Part shown: in pieces, positions 1-9,388 of the stretch
Position numbering within the stretch: position 1 is the stretch's first letter
Layout: the number at the start of each line of letters is the position of its first letter
Source: JAGOMW01 sp964596675
GTDB lineage: Bacteria; Patescibacteriota; Gracilibacteria; BD1-5; UBA2023
DNA: 64,000 nt
Direction of reading: 5' to 3'
Assembly: GCA_964596675.1 (NCBI GenBank)
Contig: CAZQUZ010000001.1
Span: 133,664-197,663 of the forward strand
The notes under the pieces: model-generated
What the model saw: only the letters and a program-made list of their open reading frames with translations
The model's database searches: none
What the model was told of the DNA's origin: nothing
Program-made: the position numbers and the translations under genes

Positions 1-67
1 TATACTCGAAATCAGTGGCAAGAAGGTAATATGACATGTATGACTCTATCATGCAGAAATCCGTCAT
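1..67 (-). CDS. 5' end of an unidentified gene (cut by window edge)
   Basis: Only 22 codons are visible, beginning MTDFCMIESYMSYYLL. The start is inferred because an ATG lies 7 bp after the stop of the preceding minus-strand gene and the frame stays open to the window edge. That spacing matches other operon neighbours here. The visible residues match nothing I recognise. The overlapping plus-strand frame (from about 36) is judged to be an antisense shadow. Confidence 0.4.
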   Translation of the reverse strand, partial: MTDFCMIESYMSYYLLATDFEY

Positions 68-74
68 ACGCAAT

Positions 75-836
75 CTAAGACCCAAGCAATTCTCTCAGCA
101 TAGAAAATCCATCTTTATTCCCACAAAGTATCTCTCTCGTCTCTTTCGCATCAGCGAAGGAGACTTTTTTTTCATGGCGTTTTTTCGAGAAGACTTCGAG
201 CTCGACGAGTCGAGTAAGCGGATGAAATATATCATCCGATATGAGTCGGGTGATGAGTGTTCCTCATTTATAGCTCTGGAGATATGCCACGAATCAACTG
301 AGTACTGGCGAAAGAGATTTTTTCTCACGGATAGCAGCCAGAACCTGATAGAACCTCCCGAATGAGAGGGTATAGTTTTTTTCTATGATATTCACAATGT
401 CTCCGTCGAGTCATGATAGCCGATGTCATGATGTGAGTCCTCATGAGAGACCTCATCTACGAAAATCCGTGATAATCGTCTCCTCTATCCATGCATCGAT
501 AATCTTCTGATATGCGAGGACGATAGGAAGAGCATCCATATGAGGATACCGCTGGAGTGTCTCATAGTATATCTCAGCATCGATGAGTCGCTCGAGGGTA
601 TGAGCTGGCGCGGTATCGAGCACATCACCGAATCTCTGCATGATACGAGCAGTCATCATATCTATCCCCTCTTTTTCGAACATGTTTTCGAAGTGTGCGC
701 GAGTATGACGCTGGAGCCTATCGCGACCGACTGTCGCTATAGCATGCTGGACTTCACGACGCATCCACATCTCTGCGAGTGCGAGGCGTGCACGGAGCTC
801 TTCATTTTCACGGATGAGGTCATCATGAGTGGTCAT
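75..836 (-). CDS. Hypothetical protein with N-terminal coiled coil
   Basis: Function unknown. With UGA as Gly the frame is open for 253 codons and ends at TAG. The N-terminus (MTTHDDLIRENEELRARLAL) has the heptad, charged character of a coiled coil. Alpha-helical segments with many E, R and L residues follow, and the tail ends in RELLGS. Standard-code reading would stop at a UGA near codon 127, before an equally protein-like second half. A TTG at 872 is an alternative start but would add a less convincing 12-residue leader. No signal peptide or membrane segment is seen. It lies 39 bp downstream of phosphohexomutase and is probably in its operon. Confidence 0.7.
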
Positions 837-875
837 AGAGACAAGTATATCATATTTTCTCTCTCGAATCAACCT

Positions 876-2249
876 CTAATCACTACTCGATGTACCAAAT
901 GTGCGTATATGAGCGATGATTTCGCTATACAGCTCGTCGAATCTCTCTTGTGTTATGGCTTCCATATTAAATCGTAATAATGGCTCATTCGAGCTGGGGC
1001 GAAAATTCCACCATGATCCATCAGGATATTCTACCGTTATACCATCGAGAAAAAACGGATTATCATGAGCATATATTTCTCTGAGTTTTTGCATAGCGAG
1101 TTTTGGGTCTTGGACATGAAAATTCGTCTCCTCGAGAGTAATATATTTCTGATATCTCATGACCACCTCAGATAATTTCTGTGATTTCCTCACTACAGAA
1201 GCCAGCAGCACCATGGCAGCCATGATACCAGAGTCCATATAATAATTATCTCTGAAGAAATAATGTGCTGAATGCTCTCATGCATAGACGATAGAACTAT
1301 CTTTCATCATATGCTCTCTGATATACACATGTCATACCATTTCTTTTTCATATACACCACCTACGCTCTTTACTGTATCTGCGAAGATATGTGATATATT
1401 TGCATTGCCGATGTATGTAGCATTCGGATATTTTTGCTGGAGTTCCTCGACGATCATAGATGATATGATACCCGAGCCGATAAGCTCACCAGAATCATCG
1501 AGTACCATGACTCTATCGGCATCTCCATCAAAAATAAATGCCATACCTGCCCCATGCTCTCTCAGTGCAGCCTGAGCATCGAGACGATTCTTTTCGAGCA
1601 TCGGATTCGGATGATGATGTGGAAAGTTGCCATCAGGCTCTAGAAATAATGGAATCAGCTCGAATCATGCTTTTTCTGCGAGTCGAGACATAAATGCTCC
1701 TGCTGCGCCATTCCCACCATCTGCGACGATACGATACGTGGATAGATCGACATCTCGACCGATAAAGTCTAGAATATGATCTGTCCAATCCTCCACTACA
1801 CTTCTATGCTCGATACTATCGGTAATAGTGTACTCTGATATCTCTCTCATCGACTCCATAACACGGATCATATCAGGGCCATATTTTTTGAGATTATACG
1901 GTTCGCTCGTATGTGATAGAGATTTCATCCCATTATATTCTTTTGGATTATGACTCGCCGTGATCATCACTCATGCCTCGATATCAGCATAGTGACATGT
2001 CGCGAAAGAAAGCATATCAGAAGAACACAGTCCGATATCGATAATCGTCGCTCCAGCGAGATTCGCTCATCGCGTAAATGCTGTTTTTAATGGTATAGCT
2101 GATAGCCTCGCATCATAACCGAGTGCGATACGTTTCTTCTCTGTAACCTGTGCGAATGCATAGCCCAATCGGAAGAAAAAATCATCATCTATATCAGTAC
2201 CATAGATACCACGAAGATCATAAGAACGAGAAAGAATAGAGTAATCCAT
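876..2249 (-). CDS. manB: Phosphomannomutase / phosphoglucomutase
   Basis: Alpha-D-phosphohexomutase, interconverting hexose-6-phosphate and hexose-1-phosphate in the cytoplasm to feed sugar-nucleotide and envelope-polysaccharide synthesis. At 457 aa it has the usual family length. Visible motifs in order are an N-terminal SYDLRGIYG, the phosphoserine loop GVMITASHNPKEYNG, the metal-binding loop DGDADR (FIFDGDADRVMVLD) and a C-terminal phosphate-binding RPSSNEPLLRF. The Gly before VMITASHNP is encoded by UGA (TCA at 1971-1973), a textbook invariant position. Start ATG at 2249 is preferred over 2276 because it gives the canonical family N-terminus. Specificity for mannose versus glucose cannot be decided from sequence alone. 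CHAP and PepF genes lie upstream on the same strand. Confidence 0.92.
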
Positions 2250-2268
2250 AAAAGTAAACTGGGGTAAT

Positions 2269-2901
2269 TTATACATTCACGATATGATAGTTCCGAGCGT
2301 ATCAGACTCATCGTGAAGTGACGAGTCACCATGGTATCGTATGCTTCGCTATCTTGCCAGCATAGATATCATATGGCGCGTAGTTATAGTAGTTCTGGTC
2401 TGCGACGACGATACTGACGGGCTTCCCTGCACTCGAAAGATTAATCTTTAGGAGTATAGCGACATGTTTGCGATTCGCAAGTGCGAGTGCATAGTTCGAC
2501 TTCCCATCGAAGCAGGCGATCATCATGCCTTGGTATTTTTTCATATCTTTCGCATCTGGAGTCAGAGCGTAGTCTATGAGAGAAATCCCAGGCCGCCAGC
2601 TACTCGACGGTGTCGTGCGATATCCAGAGACTGCCTTCGCGAATGCGACACACTGACCGACATATCACGCCTCAGAGAACTGCGGATAAAACTCATCGCC
2701 CGTATAGCGCACCGATCCTGGCTCGGGAGGATACGCGATCAATGAGAGATACTCCATATCGACTGGTCGAGCGGGCATGGTCGGATTATGTGTGGAGAGT
2801 ATCTTGCCATCACGGACGACTCCTTCCTGCCAGTACCCTTTCGGGATACCAGCGTCATACCATGGGAGCGTGAATGCGAGGGGTGATTGGATGAGGGGCA
2901 T
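2269..2901 (-). CDS. CHAP-like cysteine amidase/peptidase (BPSL0067-type)
   Basis: Likely NlpC/P60-superfamily amidase cleaving peptide or peptidoglycan amide bonds. The protein is 210 aa. The nucleophile segment reads GYVGQCVAFAKAVSG (Cys about 84) and the histidine segment ANRKHVAILLK (His about 146), followed by VSIVVADQNYY, the Cys-His-polar order of CHAP and BPSL0067 proteins. The Gly preceding YVGQC is a UGA codon, without which the protein would end before its catalytic Cys. No signal peptide is obvious at MPLIQSPLAFTLPWY, so how it reaches the wall is unclear; it could act in the cytoplasm or be exported non-classically. It starts 5 bp after the pepF stop, in a likely operon. Confidence 0.7.
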
Positions 2902-2906
2902 AGTTT

Positions 2907-4691
2907 CTACATTAATTTCTCGAACTCCTCCACCATATGCTCCACCTCAGCGAGACCTGCACGGTAGAACTCTGGAGATGCGATATCGATACCATAGCGA
3001 GCGAGGAGATCACGTGGACGCTCGCTGCCTCATGCACGGAGGATATCCTTATAGTCCTCGACGGAGAGGGATTTCTCGACATGCACCTTATGATAGAGTG
3101 CGAATGTGAGCAGATTCCCGAATGCATATGCATAGCAGTAAAACGGCGTATGGAAAATATGTGGTATCATCGACCATCCAGACTCCTCATCTGCCGCCAC
3201 ATCGAACGCTACCGCTCCACAGTAGAGCTTCTCCTGCTCAGCTCGCCACATCGCGTTCAGGTCTTTGTACGTGAGCTCAGCACCAGCATGTATCTGTGCA
3301 TGGACCGCGCGCTCGAATGTGACATAGTTCACCTGGCGATATATCGTCGCGAATATATCTGAGAGACGCTCATTGAGATACTGTTTATACTCTTCTGTCG
3401 ATACGAGTGACTTCACCTTTTCTCCGAGGAGCATCTCAGAAAATATCGAAGCCGTCTCCGCCATCGAAAGTGGTGAATCATACACTGGAGCCTCCTGGAC
3501 CTGAGAAAGATGGCCATGTATAGCATGTCCGAGCTCATGAGATATCGTCGAGACGTCACGGAGCTTGCCCGTGAAGTTCAGGAGGACGAAGCTCTCATCT
3601 CACTTTCGATAGCTCGCGAATGCGCCACCTCGCTTCCCCGCCCGTGGCAAGACATCGATGCGCTCCTCCTCTATCATGCGCTTCGAGTAGTCATAAAAAT
3701 CAGAGTCAAAATCTTTCATCACAGAGAGATGTAGGTCGAATGCCTCCTCGAAAGTAAAATCCTTATCCACGCTGCCGAGTGGAGCTCCAGTATCCCAGAT
3801 CGCCATATCTCCGGTGAGGGCGAGCATCTTACCTTTCGCACGGAGATAGCGAGCATAGAGCGGATACGCGTGCTCTACCTCCGAGAGGAGCATATCGACG
3901 ACGCTATCATCCATCTCTTCAGAGAGATTGCGCTGAGCCATGACATTTTCACTGTATCCACGGAGCTTTATCTCACTGGTCCAGTCTTTTACGATAGAGG
4001 TGTAGATATTTCCGAGGGATATCTGATTTTGCTTCGTATTATAGACGCGGCGGAGCGAGCGATATGCCTCCTCGCGGATGGCTCTATCTGTATGCTGACG
4101 ATAACTGCGTACTTCTTCTTCGGTGAGTTTTTTCTCTTCTGCGTCGATCTGCATGGTGAACTCATATGACCCTGTGAGCTCATCATGGAGAGCATTCGCG
4201 AGTCACATGGGACGAGACTTTATATTGAGGACTTTTTCCTCTTTTTCTGAGAGGATATAGCGGATACCATCTGCCGTACCGACGAGGTCATTTTTGTATC
4301 GAGCGAGCTCTGGTGCGCGTGACCACTCCATGATGCGGTCGTATCAGATATCCTTCCACCCCTGTCCGATGAAGAGCGTTAGCTCTGAGGCCTGGTTATA
4401 GATATACTCGATCTCGCCCATCTTCTTCGTGACGGCGAGATCCTGCGTATCGAGAGACGACCGATAGAAGAGATAATAGCTCGGCGTCGCCATATCGTAT
4501 GAGAGCGCTGTGTAGTCAGCATAGAACTCGAGCACCTCAGCGACACTCGTCATCTGAGCGAATCGAGAGCGATACTTCTCTGCGAAAGCAGTCGTCAGAG
4601 GCATGATGCGGGCGATATCTGCATCGAGCTTCGGATCATCGAGCCCAGTGTAAAAATATCGAGCAAGGTTCCAGGTAGTAGGGTAAGACAT
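2907..4691 (-). CDS. pepF: Oligoendopeptidase F family (M3) zinc metallopeptidase
   Basis: Cytosolic M3 metallopeptidase that degrades oligopeptides, giving recycled amino acids to an organism with few biosynthetic genes. It has 594 aa, the normal PepF length. The zinc site is ISHELGHAIHG (HExxH), followed about 25 residues later by SPLSMAETASIFSEM, which supplies the third zinc ligand Glu. The C-terminal region has the helical pattern of the M3 catalytic domain (YKDLNAMWRAEQEKLY, FHTPFYCYAYAFG). Several UGA codons are read as Gly; standard-code reading gives three fragments. It is divergent from the response regulator at 4927 across a 235-bp AT-rich intergenic region that probably holds both promoters. 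Confidence 0.9.
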
Positions 4692-4881
4692 GAGGAATGA
4701 AGATAGGGTAGATTTGTATTGTATAGAAAAATGATGTTTCGAAAAGGGTTTTTCCTATTTTTGTAAGAAAGCCTCAGAAAATTGACATTTTTCGAAGAAT
4801 AAGATAAAATCTTAGTGTAAAATACTATATATAGCCATAATTTTATTAAAAAACCATTGACAATTAATAAAAAATTAAGAT

Positions 4882-4911
4882 TTGTCATGTATACTTCTCA
4901 ATACTTATATA
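4882..4911 (+). promoter_or_regulatory. Candidate sigma70-type promoter for the response regulator
   Basis: TTGTCA (4882-4887) and TATATA (4906-4911) are 18 bp apart, ending 15 bp before the ATG at 4927. An alternative -35 TTGACA occurs at 4857. The whole 4692-4926 stretch is AT-rich and is shared with the divergent pepF gene, so assignment is tentative. Confidence 0.35.
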
Positions 4912-4926
4912 AATATCTATAGTCCT

Positions 4927-5592
4927 ATGCATATCTCTATCGTCGATGATGAAGTCATGCTCGCCAACCGAATGCAGAAAAAACTCGAAAATGAGGGCTT
5001 TGCTGTGAGTGTATTTAACAGTTATAAAGAGTTCATGCGCGGTGGAGATGGTACTTCTCATCTTTATATCGTAGATATTTCTCTCTGAGATGGGAGTGGA
5101 TTCGATATCATCGAATGGCTCCGTATCCGAGCTGAGTCAAAATCACCGATTCTTATAATCTCTGGATACGGTGATAGTGAAAAAATAATCTACGGACTGA
5201 CACTTGGTGCGGATGATTATATGGTAAAGCCACTCCATCCAGATGAGCTTATAGCACGAGTAAAATCCCTACTGCGGAGAGGTGTCGAGCTCAAAATGAA
5301 TACACCCATAGAGTATAAAAGCATCTCTTACAATCCTGAAAGAAAAGAGACTCATGTGGGTGGAACTAAAGTACATCTGACTCATAAAGAAAGCATGATA
5401 TTAGAGATATTTATACGCAATCCTGGTCGCGTCATCAATCGCGAAGATATCATCAATACAGCTTGGTGATGAAACCAGCTGGCAGATGTCACAGATAATA
5501 CTATCAATGTCACTCTATCGAAACTCCGTAAAAAAATAGGGTCCGATCTCGAGCTCAAAACAATATATAATGAATGATATTTATTGGATTAA
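4927..5592 (+). CDS. OmpR/PhoB-family response regulator
   Basis: Two-component transcription regulator of 221 aa. The receiver domain (about 1-115) has the acidic pair in SIVDDE, phospho-acceptor Asp50 in YIVDISLGDGSGFDI, a switch Ser/Thr in ILIISGYG and Lys in VKPLHPDEL. The winged-helix effector (about 130-221) contains LTHKESMILEIFIRNPGRVINREDI and a degenerate TIYNEGYLLD hairpin. The Gly after VDISL is UGA (5086-5088). No kinase is adjacent on this strand; the likely partner is the kinase at 6299-8389. Its last 12 bp overlap the 3' end of the convergent regulator. Confidence 0.9.
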
Positions 5593-6294
5593 TGTGGTGT
5601 CAAACAGATATCCCTCGGATCGGATCGTGGTAAGTGCACTATCTAGGTTATATCGCTTTAGGGTTCGCCTCAGTCTAAGTATGACGATTCGGAGATTTCT
5701 CTCTGGTGAATCATCATAGTCCCCCCATATCTTTTCTCGAAGAAATTCCTGAGAAAGAAGCATATTAGAACGAGAGAAAAATAAAGAGAATACGTATTTC
5801 TGGGTACGAGTCAGCTCTATGTGTATATTATTTTTATAAAATTCATTTTTTTTAGCATCATATACGATGCCAGCATGTATATAGTGTGATTTATCCTTTT
5901 TTGTACCTTCGAGTACACCTTTTTGGAACCAATGACATACTCGTACTTCGAGCTCCTTAAGTCGAAATGGTTTTATAAGGTAATCTGTCGCTCAGAGTTC
6001 AAATGCTCTGCGTAAAGTATCAATCTCGCCATATCAACTAATAACGATAATCGGAATATGTGAAGATCGCTCAATCACTCGTTCTATAATCTTAAATCCC
6101 AAAAAATCATGTTCTTCTCTAGAAAGTGAAAGATCAGTAATGATAATGTCATATGATGAGAGCTGGGGAGCATACTGAGCAAATTCGAGCTCAGATGCTA
6201 TAAGAGTGATGCGATTAGTAATGATGGATTCGTCGAGTACTCGTACGATATGGTTTCAAAGAATGAGGTCGTCTTCTATAATAAGGATATTCAT
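5581..6294 (-). CDS. OmpR/PhoB-family response regulator
   Basis: Second two-component regulator, 237 aa. The receiver starts MNILIIEDDLIL and carries phospho-acceptor Asp54 (IIITDLSLSREEHDFLGFKII), with IIVISGYGE and IKPFRLKELE as the switch and Lys regions. The winged helix is truncated-looking but complete to SALTTIRSEGYLFD. It starts 4 bp after the histidine kinase stop, so kinase and regulator form one transcript and are presumably cognate. The receiver has a short insertion around SREEHDFL. The 3' end overlaps the plus-strand regulator by 12 bp, so transcripts of the two regulators are complementary at their ends. Confidence 0.9.
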
Positions 6295-6298
6295 ATTA

Positions 6299-8389
6299 TT
6301 ATTTTCATGCGGGGAGAAAGATCGTAAAGCAAGCTCACCCATACTGTTTCGATGTCGACGGCTTTATGGTACCACCATGCAGGGCAATTATCTTTTTACA
6401 TAAATATAATCACATACCGAGTCAGATATTTTTATTATTCCCTGTAGCATATATATCGAAAAGTTCTTCCATTTTGATTCCTTCAAATCATTTTCCATTA
6501 TCTTCGAGAATAATCTGGACTCATTTCTCTTTCTTATGAGCACTCAGCGCTATGATGGCGTCTTCATTTTGTGTGAATTTTACAGCATTACTGAGCAGAT
6601 TACCGAGCACTTGTTGAAACTGTATCTTATCTATCTTTATAAATCAGATATCTTTATCGAAATCCGTGATTACCGTAATATCTGTATGAACATGCGTAAA
6701 TAGATCAACTTCATGCTCGAGAAATTTGACGAACTGTATACGCTCTAGAAAGAGTTGTACACTATTATTATCATAATATTGGACAGAGAATAATTTTGCG
6801 ATGATATCACCCATACGCATGAGTTGGGCAGTGAGCATGCGTAGATTTTCTTTGAGTTTTTCTGGAGAAAAATCAGATCTATCCAAATCCTCTATCAGAC
6901 TCTCTCACTGAAATATCGCGGATGACATCGGGGATCGTACCTCATGGGATATCATAGCGATAAATTCTTTTTGTCGATTGATCAGGTTATTATAGTCTAT
7001 CGTTTTCTCATCGACTTTTTTATCGAGATTCAGACTGAGGTCCTGGAGATCATCATAGATAGCAAGGTATCGGACATGCGCTGAGAGAAATCTGGAAAAA
7101 TTCTCTAGAATACCTATTTCTTCTCGTGTATAGGCATCATTAAAATTTTTACTTCAAATAGCAAATATTCCTAAACATTTCCCCTCAAATAAAAGAGGTA
7201 GTACCATAAATATACCTTCTGAAATCTCACTTTTTACAGACTCAATATGTTGATAATCACTTTTTTCTTCCCAAAAAACTATATCATGAATATATACTGT
7301 ATAAGAAGATTTTTCAAAATATTTTTTTAAATGGAGAAATTTTTTGCTTTTTTTGTCTTTATCAAAAATAAATAAATGAGCATGCTTTAAAAGAAAAACT
7401 TTATTCAATCATTCAAAAAGAATTTTATTTAAGGTATCAGTATCTAGAATGGATACGATCTGATTTTGTAAAGAAAAAATATGCTCGCGTATGGATTCTT
7501 TATTTTCATTTCATATAACGTATTTTGTAAGTAGTTTTTGGGTAAAAACAAACAATCATATAGACATGGTCACATTGAGAATATCTCGCGAATATGGGAA
7601 ATCCCAAAACGCACCAAGATAGATACCATCCGGAAAATAGATATTAATAAATATATACACTAATGCAGATATAGAAAATGCGAGAATATAAACTAGAGAT
7701 TTTCCGATTCATAACCATGAAGAGTCAAAGTAATATCGATTTAATGTCAAGTAAACTTGGATAACAAAAAATAGATACAAGAATATTATTTGATTTTCTA
7801 AAATCCAAATATTAAATAGAGGTAATATAATTTGAAGGAATATAAGGGTTATAAGCATAAAATATGCTGAGTATATAATTCTTTTTAATCGTAATTTATT
7901 TAGATTATTTAAATCTCTTAATTTAAAAAAAGTAGTATATAAAAATGCTACGATGAATATACCATATAAGAAAAGTAAAAGTACATAAAGTTTGCCATAT
8001 ATCTCCCTATATAAATTTTCTACTGGATCAAATAATAATGAATGTATAATGAGGTCCGTACATAAAAATATATAAACCAACAAAGCTATTATAATAGAGA
8101 GTACGTATATAAAATATTTATTTAATTTTTGCGCGTCAAAATAGTAAATAAAAAAAAGGAGTGAATAAACAGCTAAAACTCAATTTAAAAAATTAGCACG
8201 AGATAAAAATAATAATGTTCAGGAATCAAAAAAGGATGAAAAAAATAAAAAATAAAAAATAAACCATGCTGAGCAAAAAAATGTAAATACAAATAAAAAT
8301 AGTGAAGCTGGATTTCGAAAAGAATTTAAAATATGTGCTCATAAAATTACCGAAAAAAATGAAATAAGACTATATAGTATTAGATACAT
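6299..8389 (-). CDS. Membrane sensor histidine kinase with GAF domain
   Basis: Sensor kinase of 696 aa. The N-terminal 290 residues are about 8 hydrophobic segments (starting MYLILYSLISFFSVIL), resembling 7TM/MASE-type sensors. A cytoplasmic GAF-like domain follows (about 300-430, with EGIFMVLPLLFEGKCLGIFAI). The H-box is FIAMISHEVRSPMSS with His about 482, then a HATPase with N-box LGNLLSNAVKFTQN, G1 ILEDNGKGFEG and G2 GLGMGLYLCKKIIALHGG. It is cotranscribed with the regulator 4 bp downstream. The membrane half is much more AT-rich than neighbours and uses TTA leucines freely. A perfect 12-bp inverted repeat lies just before the ATG. Confidence 0.88.
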
Positions 8390-8393
8390 AATT

Positions 8394-8428
8394 AGAAAAA
8401 TGTTATATACTTATTCTAACATTTTTCT
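8394..8428. repeat. Perfect 12-bp inverted repeat before the kinase ATG
   Basis: Arms AGAAAAATGTTA (8394-8405) and TAACATTTTTCT (8417-8428) flank an 11-nt spacer. On the minus transcript the hairpin ends 4 nt before the kinase ATG at 8389. It could be a weak terminator for the upstream gene, a translational switch or an operator. Confidence 0.6.
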
Positions 8429-8440
8429 AGAAAAATACAA

Positions 8441-9271
8441 TTATCTAATCTGTAGAATTTCACGCACCTTTAATCCTGTAAAATGTTTTTTAAATACCTC
8501 CATACTATTTTGGAATAAAAGTATAGTACTATTATAATCTTGTGAAGCATGCAAATTTGATTCAAAAAAAGCAGGATCTGTTTCATTGAGTGATTTTCCT
8601 CATAATCATATAAACACCTTATAAACTGGATTATACTTTTGTATTTCCATTAATCAGGGTTTATCCATAAGCTGAAAATCCGCATATTGAAAAAAATTAT
8701 ATAATAACTTTGCAAAGAGAATAGAGCTACGGTATTCCTTTAGTATACCAACAGCAGCAAATATTGTAATTATGGAAGCATCCATTCATAATAGCTTTTC
8801 TACTCTTTTTTTAATCTCAGGAATAGGAATATTTGGGTAATGGGGAGATAGTTCTTTCAAAATCGCTTTTTCAAAATAATCAGTATAGACCTCGCCATAT
8901 CATACAATCTCATTATTAGTATTTCTAGCAATAACAACATTAGACTCTATAGCGGATAGTAACCTATTTTTTATAATTGCAATATTTTTATCTGCAGGGT
9001 GAATAAGATTAATACTTGTACTCTTACAATGAAAACACCTCAGATGTTTATCATCTAATAATTTAGCTACTTTTAATTTATAAATATTATTTGGTAAGTG
9101 TCCGAAAATTTCTTTCTTTCAAGAAATGTGACCACATTCATTACACTTTATTAATTCACTAGAGCCATCTGCCCACATATCTTGAGTAATTTCATGTATT
9201 TGAAAAAAATCATCATAAACTAAAGATTTAGGACGACATACTTGTACATTAATATCATGAGAATTTATCAT
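8441..9271 (-). CDS. Zinc-ribbon plus GNAT-like acetyltransferase (tentative)
   Basis: Protein of 276 aa, visible only when UGA is read as Gly (at least seven in-frame UGAs). Residues about 40-85 contain two Cys pairs (KCNECGH and LRCFHCKS), a zinc ribbon. The remainder (NVVIARNTNNEIVGYGEVYTD, then FAAVGILKEYRSSILFAKLLYNFF and YNPVYKVFIGLGGKSL) has the beta-strand/loop/helix order of a GNAT fold, with GILKEYRSS at the acetyl-CoA loop position. Substrate unknown. It is AT-rich like the kinase 51 bp downstream and may share its transcript. The GNAT assignment is by pattern only. Confidence 0.55.
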
Positions 9272-9311
9272 TATTTAAATAATTATTATTTCTCGTTACC
9301 ACATCGTTACA

Positions 9312-9340
9312 AATACTCATACTTGTATGAGTATTTTTTT
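9312..9340 (+). terminator. Hairpin with T-run in the alaS / GNAT-like intergenic region
   Basis: AATACTCATA (9312-9321) pairs with TATGAGTATT (9326-9335) around a CTTG loop; seven T follow on the plus strand. No plus-strand gene is evident upstream, so it may instead be a leader hairpin ahead of the minus-strand GNAT-like gene. Confidence 0.5.
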
Positions 9341-9346
9341 ATACAT

Positions 9347-9377
9347 ATAAAAATAGCCTCTTACGAGGCTATTTTTT
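9347..9377 (-). terminator. Rho-independent terminator of alaS
   Basis: On the minus strand AAATAGCCTC pairs with GAGGCTATTT around a GTAA loop and runs into a T-rich tract. It begins 15 nt after the alaS stop. Confidence 0.8.
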
Positions 9378-9388
9378 ATGATGAGGGA

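Noticed and set aside
36..419. Plus-strand open frame of 127 codons at the left edge
   Set aside because: It lies opposite the C-terminal half of the coiled-coil gene, whose minus-strand reading (ending RELLGS) is more protein-like and joins a clear N-terminal half.
2464..3109. Plus-strand frames opposite the CHAP and PepF genes
   Set aside because: Antisense to clearly identified enzymes.
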